Positions 28,966 through 38,434 of a stretch of 64,000 bases of DNA are shown here, one piece after another (within the stretch, counting starts at the first letter, position 1; the number at the start of each line of letters is the position of its first letter). A model generated the notes under the pieces. It was not told where the DNA came from and searched no databases. It saw only the letters and a list, made by a program, of their open reading frames with translations. The position numbers were made by a program, and so were the translations under genes. The DNA is from Bradyrhizobium oligotrophicum S58 (lineage in GTDB: Bacteria > Pseudomonadota > Alphaproteobacteria > Rhizobiales > Xanthobacteraceae), in the NCBI RefSeq assembly GCF_000344805.1, contig NC_020453.1, positions 6,605,001 to 6,669,000 on the forward strand, read 5' to 3'.

Positions 28966-30408
28966 TCAATGCGCCGTGCAGACCATGCACGGATCGAACG
29001 ACCGCACGACATGCTGGATGCTGACCGCACGCGCGCCGGCGGTGCCGACCTCGGTGCCGACGAGCGCCTGCTCCAGCGGGCCCGCAACGCCGTCCGCATC
29101 GCGCGGCGAGAAATTCCAACTGGTCGGCGCGATGATCTGAAAGCGCTCGATCCGGCCTGAGCGCACCGCGAGCCAATGGCCAAGGCTACCGCGCGCGGCC
29201 TCGACCAGCCCGACGAAGTGGCCGTCGGCCGTCTCGCCGCTGTTCACACAGAATGGCTCGTTGAGACGCAACGCCTTGATCCACTGCTCGATCGACAGCG
29301 CGAGCTGCGCGGTTTCGATCAGCCGGGCAATCACGCGGTTGCGGACATTGCTGCCGCCGTCTGCAGTGATCAAGGCGGTGATCAGCTGCTGGCCATTGAT
29401 CGCCTGTCTGGCGAGAGCGCCGACTTCGACCGGTTCTCCCGCGAGCCGCGGCGCCTTGCACCAGCTGTAGGCGTCGGCCTTGTCGGCATCGGGCACCGTG
29501 CGGCTCTCCGCCGGGTCGAGCGACGTCTCGCGCATCCAGGCGTGCGAGACGTCCTCCGTGATCCGATGGGCCGGCAAAGCCTCGATCTCTCCGGCATCAG
29601 TACGAATGCCGGCGCGAAAGTGCGCGCCATCGACATCGTGATACGCGCCGAAGCTCATCAGCAGGCCTGGACCCGTGCCGAGATCGTTCAGGGACAATGC
29701 ATCCGCCACCCGAAGAAAATGCGCGAAATCGCCGCCGCGTCCCTCGCGCCAGCTGTCGAGTTCGTCCGGGGTCGACAATGCAATCACGTTTTCCAGCTTG
29801 TCCGCAAACACGACGCGTTCGAGGAAGCCGCGAAATGAGGCCGCGATCGCGTTGAGCCGGATGCGCTCGCCGAGCTCGATGGCGCGCGTGGTGCCGCCCG
29901 GCTGGAATGCGAGGCTGTGCGGCCATTTGCCGGCGATGATGCCCATGATCTCCAGCAGGCGCGCGCGTGCAGGCAAGGCTTCGCGGGCAGCGCTGCCCTT
30001 GGTCGCAGTGAAGCGCTCCGCCGTGGCAGAATGCCAGGCGTGCGAGGCATACGCGTCGCGGGCGAAGTCGGGCATGAAGAAGATGTAGAAATGCGTCAGA
30101 TGATCAGCGGCGTTCTCGGCCGCATGCGCGATGTTGGTCGCGAGGATGCCGTTTGGTGCTGCCGCAAGGCCCATGGCCTGGCGCAACGCGGCTGCCGCCG
30201 CGATCGATTGCGACACCGAGCAGATGCCGCAGATGCGCGGCGCGATCACCAGGGCGTCGAGCGGTGGCCGTCCCTCCAGGATCTGCTCGAAGCCGCGATA
30301 GAGCGGCGCCGTCACTTCCGCTCTGGTGACGCGGCCGCTCTCGATATCGAGCCGGACCTCGAGGTCGCCCTCGACGCGGTTGAACGGGCCGACCGTGATC
30401 CGCGTCAT
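28966..30408 (-). CDS. hupV: Regulatory (H2-sensing) hydrogenase large subunit HupV
   Basis: A 480-residue catalytic subunit of the cytoplasmic sensor hydrogenase (HupUV/HoxBC type). The metal ligands are in RICGICSVSQS near 58 and DPCMVCTAH at the very C-terminus. The protein stops exactly at that histidine, so there is no peptide for HupD to cut, the hallmark of sensor hydrogenases. The first motif has Gln where HupL has His, which I recall as usual for this group. HupUV signals H2 through HupT to HoxA. Confidence 0.93.
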   Translation of the reverse strand: MTRITVGPFNRVEGDLEVRLDIESGRVTRAEVTAPLYRGFEQILEGRPPLDALVIAPRICGICSVSQSIAAAAALRQAMGLAAAPNGILATNIAHAAENAADHLTHFYIFFMPDFARDAYASHAWHSATAERFTATKGSAAREALPARARLLEIMGIIAGKWPHSLAFQPGGTTRAIELGERIRLNAIAASFRGFLERVVFADKLENVIALSTPDELDSWREGRGGDFAHFLRVADALSLNDLGTGPGLLMSFGAYHDVDGAHFRAGIRTDAGEIEALPAHRITEDVSHAWMRETSLDPAESRTVPDADKADAYSWCKAPRLAGEPVEVGALARQAINGQQLITALITADGGSNVRNRVIARLIETAQLALSIEQWIKALRLNEPFCVNSGETADGHFVGLVEAARGSLGHWLAVRSGRIERFQIIAPTSWNFSPRDADGVAGPLEQALVGTEVGTAGARAVSIQHVVRSFDPCMVCTAH

Positions 30409-31424
30409 GAGCTGCGCTTGTCACTGGGCCGGCCCGGCGGCATCACGACATGATCGGCCGTCGCATTGATCCGCACGCGGCGCGGCGTGGCCGATTTCGA
30501 CAGCGCTGCGAGCGCCACGAACCAGGCTTTCGGCATGTCGGTCGGCAGGCCGACGGGAATGCCGGCGAGCTTTGCGGTCTGCAGATAATTCTGCGCGCTC
30601 TCGAAGCCCGGCGAGGTGCAGGCGATGCAGGCATAGCCCCCCTTGGTGCAGGAGCCGCCGCCGTTCCAGGACCGCTGATTGCAATCGCCGACCGCCTGCG
30701 TCGCGCGGCAGCCGAGATGCTCCATCAGGCAGCCGCGCTCCGACATCGTCTCCGCGCTCGCCTTGAACTCGTAGAACTCGTTGCGCGAGCAGCCGTGATG
30801 GGCGAGGTGATTGGCGATGAAGGTCGGACGGCCGACCGTGTCGAGGCCGTCTGCACCCAGATCACCACTGGTGAGTGCCAGCAAGCTTTCCATCATCCAG
30901 CCAGGATGCGGCGCACAGCCTGCAACGTTGATCACCGGCAGCCCGCGCTTCGAACGAAAGCCGGCGCCGAGCGCGCCGCCGACGTCGCTGCCCTCGAACT
31001 GCAATCCGACCGCATCGGTCGGATTGATGCCCGCAGCAGGAATGCCGCCATAGGCCGCGCAGCTGCCGACGGCGACGACGTAGTCGGCGAGCGGCGCCAG
31101 GTCGAGCAGCCAGTGATAGATCGAGCGGTTGGTGCCCGCGAGCATGTTGAAACGCCCGCTCAAGCTGGGTCCGCGCGCCACCGAGCCTTCGAGCACCAAA
31201 AGATCGAGCCGCTCACGGCCGTCGCGGATTGCCTCCAACAGCTCAACGACTTCGTCTCCGGTCTGCTCGCTGACCGAGGGATGCCAGATGAGGTCAATGC
31301 CGGATTGGCGCAATTCGTCGAACCAGCCCGAGGCGCCGCTTTCCAGGATCGACATGGTGCAGCCGCCGCAGCTCGCGCCCTGCAGCCACAGCATCCTGGT
31401 CATTCCCTCCGAGCCGACCGTCAT
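30405..31424 (-). CDS. hupU: Regulatory (H2-sensing) hydrogenase small subunit HupU
   Basis: A 339-residue iron-sulfur subunit with no twin-arginine signal and no C-terminal membrane anchor, unlike HupS, so it stays in the cytoplasm. The N-terminal proximal-cluster motif is LQGASCGGCTMSI near 15, AGCAPHPGWM is near 160, the cluster-binding region is HHGCSRNEFYEF and the C-terminal half has YACIACTSPGFE. It overlaps hupV by 4 bp and follows hupN by 24 bp. Confidence 0.92.
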   Translation of the reverse strand: MTVGSEGMTRMLWLQGASCGGCTMSILESGASGWFDELRQSGIDLIWHPSVSEQTGDEVVELLEAIRDGRERLDLLVLEGSVARGPSLSGRFNMLAGTNRSIYHWLLDLAPLADYVVAVGSCAAYGGIPAAGINPTDAVGLQFEGSDVGGALGAGFRSKRGLPVINVAGCAPHPGWMMESLLALTSGDLGADGLDTVGRPTFIANHLAHHGCSRNEFYEFKASAETMSERGCLMEHLGCRATQAVGDCNQRSWNGGGSCTKGGYACIACTSPGFESAQNYLQTAKLAGIPVGLPTDMPKAWFVALAALSKSATPRRVRINATADHVVMPPGRPSDKRSS

Positions 31425-31448
31425 GAGGCCTCACTGCTAGCCCGTTTT

Positions 31449-32555
31449 CTACGTTCCGCTTCGTGTCACCGGCCGGTTTAGCGCCACCGCAGGAACGCTG
31501 GCAAGCGCTTCACTCGGCACCGGGTCCGAACCTCGCGCCCGGCGGCCGAACACCGCGACGGCCCAGATCAGTCCAAACAGGCCGATCGCAACGATACCGA
31601 GATTGGCGATGTCATCACCGAGCGCGGCTGCGACATCGGCCCATCCCCCAGTCAGGCCCAACCTCGGCGCCAGCAAAGTGAATGCCTCGACGCTGCCGAT
31701 CACCAGCGCGATGGCGACCGACAGACCAGTGATCACCAGATTGTAGCGCCGCTTGCGCGCGGGGTCGGTCAGCGCCCAGCGATAGGCGCCGACCATCAGC
31801 ATGCTGTCGGCGGTGTCGACGGTTGCCATTGCAGCCGCGAACAGCGCCGGGAACACCAGCACATGGGCGAGGCTCGCGCCGCGCGCGGCCTCGGTCGCCG
31901 ACAGGCTGAGCAGACCGATCTCGCTCGCGGTATCGAAGCCGAGGCCGAACAGGAAACCGAGCGGATACATATGCCAGGCGCGTCCCACCAGGCGCAGCAC
32001 GGGGCGCAGCAGGCGAATGAGGATGCCACGTCCCGTGTTTCCAGCTGTCTCGGACTGCGGTTGGGCCGGCCAACGCCAGAGGTTCACGAACAGAATGAGG
32101 TTCGCGAACGCGATCAGCAGCAGGAAGCCAGCCGACACCGAGGTACCGATCGCACCGCCGATCGCGCGGATCGCACTCTCCTCACTCAACAGGTCAGCGC
32201 CAGCGACGAGGCTCACCACGATGGTCGCGATGACGACGACACTGGAATGGCCAAGCGCAAAATAGAGGCCTGCGGCGCGCGGTGTGTCGCCATCCTGCAC
32301 CAGCTTCCGCACGACGTTGTCGATCGCCGCGATGTGATCCGCATCGACCGCATGGCGCAGTCCGAGCAGCCAGGCCAGCATCGCGGTGCCGACGATGGCC
32401 GGACGGTCAGCATACAGCGAGAACGCCCACGTCCAGGCGAGCGCATTGGCCGCGACCAGCCCGGCGACGAGCGCCACGTTCCGGCCCGGCGGCGACCGCC
32501 ACCACAGCAGCGAAGGCCGCGGGACCCGAGGATGATCAATTGGAACAATCGTCAT
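31449..32555 (-). CDS. hupN: High-affinity nickel permease, NiCoT family
   Basis: A 368-residue inner-membrane transporter that supplies nickel for hydrogenase. Signature motifs are RHAVDADHIAAIDN near 70, LGHSSVV near 105, LGFDTASEIGLLSLSA near 200 and FAAAMATVDTADSMLM near 240; about eight transmembrane helices. It heads the hupN-hupU-hupV unit. The predicted sigma-54 start falls almost on its ATG, so translation is either leaderless or begins at the in-frame GTG at codon 28, just before the first helix. Confidence 0.92.
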   Translation of the reverse strand: MTIVPIDHPRVPRPSLLWWRSPPGRNVALVAGLVAANALAWTWAFSLYADRPAIVGTAMLAWLLGLRHAVDADHIAAIDNVVRKLVQDGDTPRAAGLYFALGHSSVVVIATIVVSLVAGADLLSEESAIRAIGGAIGTSVSAGFLLLIAFANLILFVNLWRWPAQPQSETAGNTGRGILIRLLRPVLRLVGRAWHMYPLGFLFGLGFDTASEIGLLSLSATEAARGASLAHVLVFPALFAAAMATVDTADSMLMVGAYRWALTDPARKRRYNLVITGLSVAIALVIGSVEAFTLLAPRLGLTGGWADVAAALGDDIANLGIVAIGLFGLIWAVAVFGRRARGSDPVPSEALASVPAVALNRPVTRSGT

Positions 32556-32567
32556 ACTCAGACAATA

Positions 32568-32582
32568 GCAAGAGCCGCGCCA
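32568..32582 (-). promoter_or_regulatory. Sigma-54 promoter of hupN (TGGCGC-N5-TTGC)
   Basis: Minus-strand TGGCGC, GGCTC, TTGC keeps the invariant GG and GC pairs with correct spacing. The predicted start is near 32556, immediately before the annotated hupN ATG at 32555. It is the third such promoter in the cluster. Confidence 0.7.
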
Positions 32583-32661
32583 GTCAGGTCAAGGCCCGGC
32601 TGCAGGCGAAAGCTGCGGAGAAACCAGAGTTTGCGATGCCGGCGCCTTCCGTATCGGCCTG

Positions 32662-32674
32662 TTTGCTTGGCAAA
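32662..32674. promoter_or_regulatory. Candidate HoxA site of hupN (TTTGC-TTG-GCAAA)
   Basis: A perfect 13-bp inverted repeat containing TTG-CTTGG-CAA. Its TTG lies 81 bp upstream of the hupN -24 box, nearly the same as the 84 bp at hupS. It sits in the 184-bp gap between the protease gene and hupN. Confidence 0.6.
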
Positions 32675-32739
32675 CCACTATCCAGCTGCGCACAGACAAT
32701 GACCAGTCACCTGGAACTCCCTCCCCTGTCTCGCCGCGG

Positions 32740-34098
32740 TCACCGCGCCGAGGCACTCTGCGCCGCGATCTCGCGCTTCACGATCGCCTCGAACTGGCTC
32801 GCGGGGGCGGCGAACATCAGCCGGGTCTCCTCGTGGAACGCGGAGAAGATGCCGACCACGGCAGGCGTGCCGCCGACCTCGGCCATGATCGGCGAGCCCG
32901 AATAGCCGAAATTGGCCAGGCAATGCACCGTCAGCAGCTTCGCGTCCTTGGTCATGCCGGCGCTGCAATTGCGCTGGCCGGTGGGCGAATAACGCCGCTC
33001 CTGGCCGTAGCCGATCTCGGAGATGGTACCGGCTGCCGTCGCCGCCGCGAGCTCCTCGCGGGTAAGTGCCTTGACCGCGACCGGCCGCGACGGCAGCGCA
33101 TCCTTCAGCACGATCAGCGCCCAATCGGCGGGCGAACGGTCGAGCGACCATTTGTCGTGCTGGGTCGGGACGAAGTCCGGCGCCACGATCACCCGGTCGG
33201 CGACCGATGACGCCGCTGGGGTCCCCTTGTTCATGCCGGCCAGAAAGCGGACGTTGCCGGGGCTGACCTGCGCCACACCGTTGAACACGCAATGCGCCGC
33301 GGTGAGCACGACTCTGGGTGCCACCAGCGTGCCGGTGCACCAGCCGCCGGTCGAGTATTGCGCGACGGTGACGACGCCGATCGACGACGCCGGCCATGAG
33401 GTGGGATCGACGACCTCGCCGATGTGCCGGTCGAGCCCCAGCAGCTGCTCGGGACGCGGAGTGGCGACGCCCGCCTCCCCCGATTCCGGCTTCGGCTGCC
33501 AGGCCGCGATCATGGTCTCCGCCTGGCGCCGCTGCGGCTCGGTCAGCTTGACCCGCTGCACGTCGCGACCGGCCGATCGCACGCCGTTGCGGCCGGCCAT
33601 CACCAGCCAGGCATAACCCTGCACGCAGTCCTGCTGCACGCCGCGGCCGTCGAGCAGCATCAGGCCCAGCATGTATTGCGACTGGGCAAAACCCTGCGCG
33701 GCGGCGCGAATGAACCAGCGGCTGGCTTCGCCATAATTGGAGGCAACACCCTCGCCATTCACGTAGGCGATGCCGAGATAGTGCTGCGCGACGGCAAGCC
33801 CCTGATCGGCCGCCTTGCGGTACCAGGTCAGCGCCTCGGCGGGATTGCGTGGCACGCCCCAACCGAACGCAGCCATGAAGCCGACATCGAACTGCGCCCG
33901 TGCATCGCCCTTGGCCGCCAGCGGCAGCAGCCGTCGCAGCGCCGCCGCGTGCTGCCCATTGCCTGCCGCCGCGACCGCGTCTTCGAGTTCGGCGGCCGAG
34001 GCGCCCGCCACGCTGGCGAGCAGCACGGCAAGACATATGATGATCGTCTTGATCAAGGGCGTCCGCTGCGACCTGAATCGTCCTGAAGGGTCCTCCAC
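32740..34098 (-). CDS. Secreted Sel1-repeat / trypsin-like serine protease fusion
   Basis: A 452-residue protein with a signal peptide (IKTIIICLAVLLASVAGASA, cut near 36). Three Sel1/TPR-like repeats occupy about 55-170 (AQFDVGFMAAFGWGV, AQHYLGIAYVNGEGV, SQYMLGLMLLDGRGV). A chymotrypsin-fold domain follows: His in LTAAHC near 268, Asp in SPADWALI near 327 and Ser in GYSGSPIM near 400. The usual GDSGG is changed to GYSGS, but the triad is intact. It probably acts in the periplasm with the repeats as a protein-binding arm; substrate unknown. Confidence 0.82.
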   Translation of the reverse strand: MEDPSGRFRSQRTPLIKTIIICLAVLLASVAGASAAELEDAVAAAGNGQHAAALRRLLPLAAKGDARAQFDVGFMAAFGWGVPRNPAEALTWYRKAADQGLAVAQHYLGIAYVNGEGVASNYGEASRWFIRAAAQGFAQSQYMLGLMLLDGRGVQQDCVQGYAWLVMAGRNGVRSAGRDVQRVKLTEPQRRQAETMIAAWQPKPESGEAGVATPRPEQLLGLDRHIGEVVDPTSWPASSIGVVTVAQYSTGGWCTGTLVAPRVVLTAAHCVFNGVAQVSPGNVRFLAGMNKGTPAASSVADRVIVAPDFVPTQHDKWSLDRSPADWALIVLKDALPSRPVAVKALTREELAAATAAGTISEIGYGQERRYSPTGQRNCSAGMTKDAKLLTVHCLANFGYSGSPIMAEVGGTPAVVGIFSAFHEETRLMFAAPASQFEAIVKREIAAQSASAR

Positions 34099-34170
34099 CC
34101 AAGATCATCAACACGGCGGCGGCGTGGCGGAAAGCGGACCGCGGCCTCCTTAATCAGGTCCGCTCGCGCG

Positions 34171-34878
34171 TCACGCCTGCTCGGATTTGGCGAACCGGTC
34201 GTCGAGCGCATAGCCGGCGCCGCGCACGGTGCGGATCGGGTCCTGCTCGCGGCCCGGATTGAGCAGCTTGCGCAAACGGCCGATGTGAACGTCGACGGTG
34301 CGCTCGTCGATGTAGATGTCGCGGCCCCAGACGCTGTCGAGCAGCTGCTCGCGGCTGAACACCCGCCCGGGATGCTCCAGGAAGAATTCGAGCAGGCGGT
34401 ATTCGGTCGGGCCGAGATCGATCGGCCGGCCCGAGCGCGCGACGCGGCGCTTCTCGCGGTCGAGCTCGATATCACCATAGGACAGCACGGTCGCCAGCCG
34501 CTCCGGGCTCGCCCGGCGCAGCAGGCCCTTCACGCGCGCCAACAGCTCCGGCACCGAGAACGGCTTGACGATGTAGTCGTCGGCGCCGGTGGCCAGCCCG
34601 CGCACGCGCTCGCTCTCCTCGCCGCGCGCGGTCAGCATGATGATCGGCAGCTGCCTGGTCTCGGACCGCGCGCGCAGGCGGCGGCACAGTTCGATGCCGG
34701 ACAGGCCCGGCAGCATCCAGTCGAGCACGACGAGATCGGGAACGCGCTCCTTCAGCCGCGTGTCGGCCTCGTCGCCGCGCGCCACGGTCTCGACCTCATA
34801 GCCCTCGGCTTCGAGGTTGTAGCGCAGCAGCGTGGTCAGCGCCTCCTCGTCCTCCACCACCAGAATTCGCGCGCCCAT
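34171..34878 (-). CDS. phoB: Phosphate regulon response regulator PhoB
   Basis: A 235-residue OmpR-family response regulator. The receiver domain has acidic pocket EDEE, phospho-acceptor Asp near 54 (LVVLDWMLPG) and Lys in IVKPF; the C-terminal winged helix has GPTEYRLLEFFLEHPGRVFS and VDVHIGRLRKLL. It binds tandem Pho boxes, one of which lies before pstS at 39544. The sensor kinase gene phoR is not in the window, although it often neighbours these genes. Confidence 0.95.
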   Translation of the reverse strand: MGARILVVEDEEALTTLLRYNLEAEGYEVETVARGDEADTRLKERVPDLVVLDWMLPGLSGIELCRRLRARSETRQLPIIMLTARGEESERVRGLATGADDYIVKPFSVPELLARVKGLLRRASPERLATVLSYGDIELDREKRRVARSGRPIDLGPTEYRLLEFFLEHPGRVFSREQLLDSVWGRDIYIDERTVDVHIGRLRKLLNPGREQDPIRTVRGAGYALDDRFAKSEQA

Positions 34879-34894
34879 GTCTGAACCGTCTCTC

Positions 34895-35611
34895 TCAGTT
34901 ACCGGGGATCGTCGACGCGAAGCTCGTCATGTCGCCCTTCGGGCGCTTGTCCATGATCTGCTGGCCTTCGATCATATAGAACACCGTCTCGGCGATGTTC
35001 GTGGCGTGATCGCCGATGCGCTCGATGTTCTTGGCGCAGAACATCAGGTGGATGCAGAACGAGATGTTGCGCGGATCTTCCATCATGTAAGTCAGGAGCT
35101 CGCGGAACAGCGAGGTACAGATGGCGTCGACTTCCTCGTCGCCCTTCCACACCGTCATCGCCGCCGGCAGGTCGTGCGCGGCATAGGCGTCCAGCACCGT
35201 CTTGACCTGCGACTGCACCAGGTCGGTCATGTGCTCGAGCCCGCGGATCAGCTTCAGCGGATGGAAATCGCTCTCCAGTGCCGCGACGCGCTTGCCGATG
35301 TTCTTGGCGAGATCGCCGATGCGCTCCAGATCGGTGGCGACACGCATGGCGCCGACGATCTCGCGCAGATCGATCGCCATCGGTTGGCGCCGGGCGATCG
35401 TGAGCACCGCGCGCTCCTCGATGATGCGCTGCAGCTTGTCGACGTCGGCATCGGTGGCGACCACCTTCTGGCCGAGCGCCACATCGCGCCGCACCAGCGC
35501 ATCGACGGAATCGACGATCAGCCGCTCCGCGAGGCCGCCCATCTCCGACACCAGCCGGGTCAGGTCCTGCAGATCGCTGTCGAACGCCTTGGCGGTATGT
35601 TCACTGGCCAT
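34895..35611 (-). CDS. phoU: Phosphate signalling protein PhoU
   Basis: A 238-residue PhoU with two repeats of a three-helix bundle; the metal-binding acidic signatures appear as ATDLERIGDLAKNIGKR near 95 and CAKNIERIGDHATNIAETV near 195. It links the Pst transporter to PhoR and keeps the regulon off when phosphate is plentiful. It lies between pstB and phoB in the same orientation. Confidence 0.95.
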   Translation of the reverse strand: MASEHTAKAFDSDLQDLTRLVSEMGGLAERLIVDSVDALVRRDVALGQKVVATDADVDKLQRIIEERAVLTIARRQPMAIDLREIVGAMRVATDLERIGDLAKNIGKRVAALESDFHPLKLIRGLEHMTDLVQSQVKTVLDAYAAHDLPAAMTVWKGDEEVDAICTSLFRELLTYMMEDPRNISFCIHLMFCAKNIERIGDHATNIAETVFYMIEGQQIMDKRPKGDMTSFASTIPGN

Positions 35612-35641
35612 GATGATCTCCTGAAGGCATTGCTGTCGGCC

Positions 35642-36463
35642 TCAGCCGAACCGGCCGGTGATGTAATCCTGGGTCCGCCGATCGCTCGGCGAGGTGAAGA
35701 TCTTGCTGGTGTCGTCGAACTCGATCAGCTCGCCGAGATACATGAAGGCGGTCTTGTCGGAGACGCGCGCCGCCTGCTGCATGTTATGCGTCACGATGGC
35801 GATCGTATAGTTCTCGGCGAGCTCCTGGATCAGCTCCTCGACCTTAGCGGTTGAGATCGGATCGAGCGCCGAGCACGGCTCGTCGAACAGGATCACCTCC
35901 GGCCGCACGGCCACGGTGCGCGCGATGCACAGGCGCTGCTGCTGGCCGCCGGACAGCGACAGGCCCGAGGCGTTGAGCTTGTCCTTGACCTCGTTCCACA
36001 GCGCACCGCCGCGCAGCGCCTTCTCGACCCGGTCGTCCATCTCGGACTTCGAGATCTTCTCATAGAGGCGGATGCCGAAGGCGATGTTCTCGTAGATCGT
36101 CATCGGAAACGGCGTCGGCTTCTGGAACACCATGCCGACCCGGGCACGCAGCAGGTTCAGATCGAGCTTGGGATCGAGGATGTTGGTGTTGTCCAGCATC
36201 AACTGGCCGGTGGCGCGCTGCCCCGGATAGAGATCGTACATCCGGTTGAAGATGCGCAACAGGGTCGACTTGCCGCAGCCGGACGGACCGATGAACGCCG
36301 TGACGCGGTTGGTGCCCAGCGACAGGTTGATGTTCTTCAGCGCGTGGTGATCGCCGTAATAGAAGTTCAGGTTGCGCGCGGTCACCTTGGCCGGCGCTTC
36401 GGGAAGCGGCTGGCCGTGCAGAGCGTGATTGGGCTGACTGACGGAAACGGACAGTTCGGTCAT
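35642..36463 (-). CDS. pstB: Phosphate ABC transporter ATPase PstB
   Basis: A 273-residue ATPase. Walker A is GPSGCGKST near 62, the Q-loop is KPTPFPM, the ABC signature is [13 protein letters not shown] near 172, Walker B is [13 protein letters not shown] near 192 and the switch histidine is in [12 protein letters not shown]. It overlaps pstA by 4 bp and supplies energy for phosphate import. Confidence 0.96.
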   Translation of the reverse strand: MTELSVSVSQPNHALHGQPLPEAPAKVTARNLNFYYGDHHALKNINLSLGTNRVTAFIGPSGCGKSTLLRIFNRMYDLYPGQRATGQLMLDNTNILDPKLDLNLLRARVGMVFQKPTPFPMTIYENIAFGIRLYEKISKSEMDDRVEKALRGGALWNEVKDKLNASGLSLSGGQQQRLCIARTVAVRPEVILFDEPCSALDPISTAKVEELIQELAENYTIAIVTHNMQQAARVSDKTAFMYLGELIEFDDTSKIFTSPSDRRTQDYITGRFG

Positions 36464-37341
36464 TTGCTATTCCTCTCGGCACCGAGAATGCGTGCACCGA
36501 CGTTCAGGGCGAGCACGGCCAGAGTGATCAGAAGGGCTCCGCTCCAGGCCAGCTGCTTCCAATAAGCGTACGGGCTCTGGACGAAGTTGTTGATGGTGAC
36601 GGGCAGGTTGGCCATCGTCTTGGAGAGGTTGAGGCTCCAGAACTGGTTCGACAGCGCGGTGAACAGCAAGGGCGCGGTCTCGCCGGCGACACGGGCGGTG
36701 GCGAGCAGCACGCCTGTGATGAGGCCCGAGCGCGCCGCACGGTAGGCGATGCGGCGGATCACCAGCGAGCGCGGCAGGCCGAGCGCCGAGGCCGCCTCGC
36801 GCAGCGGGTTGGGCACCAGCAGCAGCATGTCCTCGGTGGTTCTGAGCACCACGGGGATGACGATGACCGCCAGCGCGAGCGAGCCCGCGAGCGCCGAGAA
36901 GCCGCCCATCGGCACCACGACCGCGCCATAGATGAACAGGCCGATGATGATCGAGGGCGCCGACAGCAGGATATCGTTGATGAAGCGGATCACCGAGGTC
37001 AGGCGGTCGTTGCGGCCGTATTCGGCGAGATAGGTGCCGGCGAACAGGCCGAGCGGCGCGCCGATGCCGACACCGATGACCGTCATGATCAAGGAGCCGA
37101 CGATGGCGTTGCGCAGGCCGCCTTCGCTCGAGCCCGGCGGCGGGGTGTCGGCGGAAAACACCTGCAGGCTGAGGCCGGCGAGGCCGTTATAGAACAGCGT
37201 GAACAGGATCAGCGCCAGCCAGGTGACGCCGAACAGCGCGGCCGCGACGCACAGGCCGCGGATCACGATGTCCCGGCGGCGGCGGCGCGCATAGATCGGA
37301 TTGACCGGCGTATCGATGGCAAGCGTATCAGCGCTGGACAT
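36460..37341 (-). CDS. pstA: Phosphate ABC transporter permease PstA
   Basis: A 293-residue permease with six transmembrane helices and the ABC-coupling EAA loop ([19 protein letters not shown] near 180). It pairs with PstC to form the membrane channel and follows pstC after 3 bp. Confidence 0.95.
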   Translation of the reverse strand: MSSADTLAIDTPVNPIYARRRRRDIVIRGLCVAAALFGVTWLALILFTLFYNGLAGLSLQVFSADTPPPGSSEGGLRNAIVGSLIMTVIGVGIGAPLGLFAGTYLAEYGRNDRLTSVIRFINDILLSAPSIIIGLFIYGAVVVPMGGFSALAGSLALAVIVIPVVLRTTEDMLLLVPNPLREAASALGLPRSLVIRRIAYRAARSGLITGVLLATARVAGETAPLLFTALSNQFWSLNLSKTMANLPVTINNFVQSPYAYWKQLAWSGALLITLAVLALNVGARILGAERNSK

Positions 37342-37344
37342 GGC

Positions 37345-38379
37345 TTATTTTCCCGCCTTGGCTTGGAGCCGCATCAGCATCAGGCGCGCGCCCGCCAGCA
37401 CGAAGAAGGTGAGCACGAACAGCAGCAGGCCGAGCAGGATCAGGCTCGACTGGTGCAGGCCGTCGCTCTCCTGGAATTCGGAGGCGATGGCGGCCGAGAT
37501 CGTCGTGCCCGGCGCGAAGATCGAGGACGAGATCCGGAACGAGTTGCCGATGATGAAGGTCACCGCCATGGTCTCGCCGAGCGCGCGGCCCAGCGCCAGC
37601 ATGATGCCGCCGATGACGCCGACCCGGGTGTAGGGAATGACGACGCTGCGCACGACCTCCCAGGTGGTGCAGCCGACCCCGTAGGCGGCTTCCTTCAGCA
37701 CCGGCGGGACGGTCTTGAACACGTCGACCGAGATCGAGGTGATGAAGGGCAGCACCATGATCGCCAGGATCAGCGAGGCGTTGAACAGGCTGAGATAGGA
37801 CGGCGGACCGGCGAAGATGTCCTGCAGCACCGGAATGTTGGCGCACAGGCCGATCATGAAGGGCTGGAACGTGTAGGCCAGGAACGGGCCCAGCACGAAG
37901 AAGCCCCACATGCCGTAGATGATCGAGGGAATGCCGGCGAGCAGCTCGATCGCGATTCCGATCGGGCGGCGCAGCCATTGCGGGCAGAGCTCGGTGAGGA
38001 AGATCGCAATGCCGAGACCGACCGGGATTGCGATCAGCATCGCAATGAAGGACGTGACGAGCGTGCCGTAGATCGGCCCGAGCGCGCCGAGCACCGGCGG
38101 ATCGGCTGACGGCGCCCAGCGCTTGGTCACGAGGAACTGGAAGCCATATTCCTTCATCGCCGGCCAGGCGCCGATGACCAGCGAGATGATGATGCCACCG
38201 AGGATCAGCAGCACCGAGATCGCCGACAGGCGGGTGATCCAGTAGAAGGTGACATCGCCGAGCTTGAACGCGCTCAGCGCGCGGGCGCGATCATAGGGCC
38301 CGGCGGCAGCGGCGATGTCGCCCGCTTCGCTCTCAACGGCCATCTCAGCCAATTCAGCCCCCTGCTTTTTCGACACCAT
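37345..38379 (-). CDS. pstC: Phosphate ABC transporter permease PstC
   Basis: A 344-residue permease with an N-terminal cytoplasmic stretch of about 40 residues and then six main membrane segments. The coupling loop is VLKEAAYGVGCTTWEVVRSV near 230. It partners PstA. A 10-bp-armed hairpin separates it from pstS. Confidence 0.95.
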   Translation of the reverse strand: MVSKKQGAELAEMAVESEAGDIAAAAGPYDRARALSAFKLGDVTFYWITRLSAISVLLILGGIIISLVIGAWPAMKEYGFQFLVTKRWAPSADPPVLGALGPIYGTLVTSFIAMLIAIPVGLGIAIFLTELCPQWLRRPIGIAIELLAGIPSIIYGMWGFFVLGPFLAYTFQPFMIGLCANIPVLQDIFAGPPSYLSLFNASLILAIMVLPFITSISVDVFKTVPPVLKEAAYGVGCTTWEVVRSVVIPYTRVGVIGGIMLALGRALGETMAVTFIIGNSFRISSSIFAPGTTISAAIASEFQESDGLHQSSLILLGLLLFVLTFFVLAGARLMLMRLQAKAGK

Positions 38380-38395
38380 CGGTACCTTGAACGAA

Positions 38396-38419
38396 CCCTC
38401 TCCCGTTTCCGGGAGAGGG
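38396..38419. terminator. Intercistronic hairpin between pstS and pstC
   Basis: CCCTCTCCCG (38396-38405), a four-base loop and CGGGAGAGGG (38410-38419) form a strong stem without a T-run. Such stems after pstS commonly stabilise the abundant binding-protein message or cause partial termination, giving more PstS than permease. Confidence 0.65.
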
Positions 38420-38434
38420 CAATGCGCTTTCAGC

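Noticed and set aside
28916..28990. NifA upstream site (TGT-N10-ACA) at the hupS promoter
   Set aside because: No pair with correct spacing was found in the 200 bp upstream of hupS or in the hupF-hupG gap.
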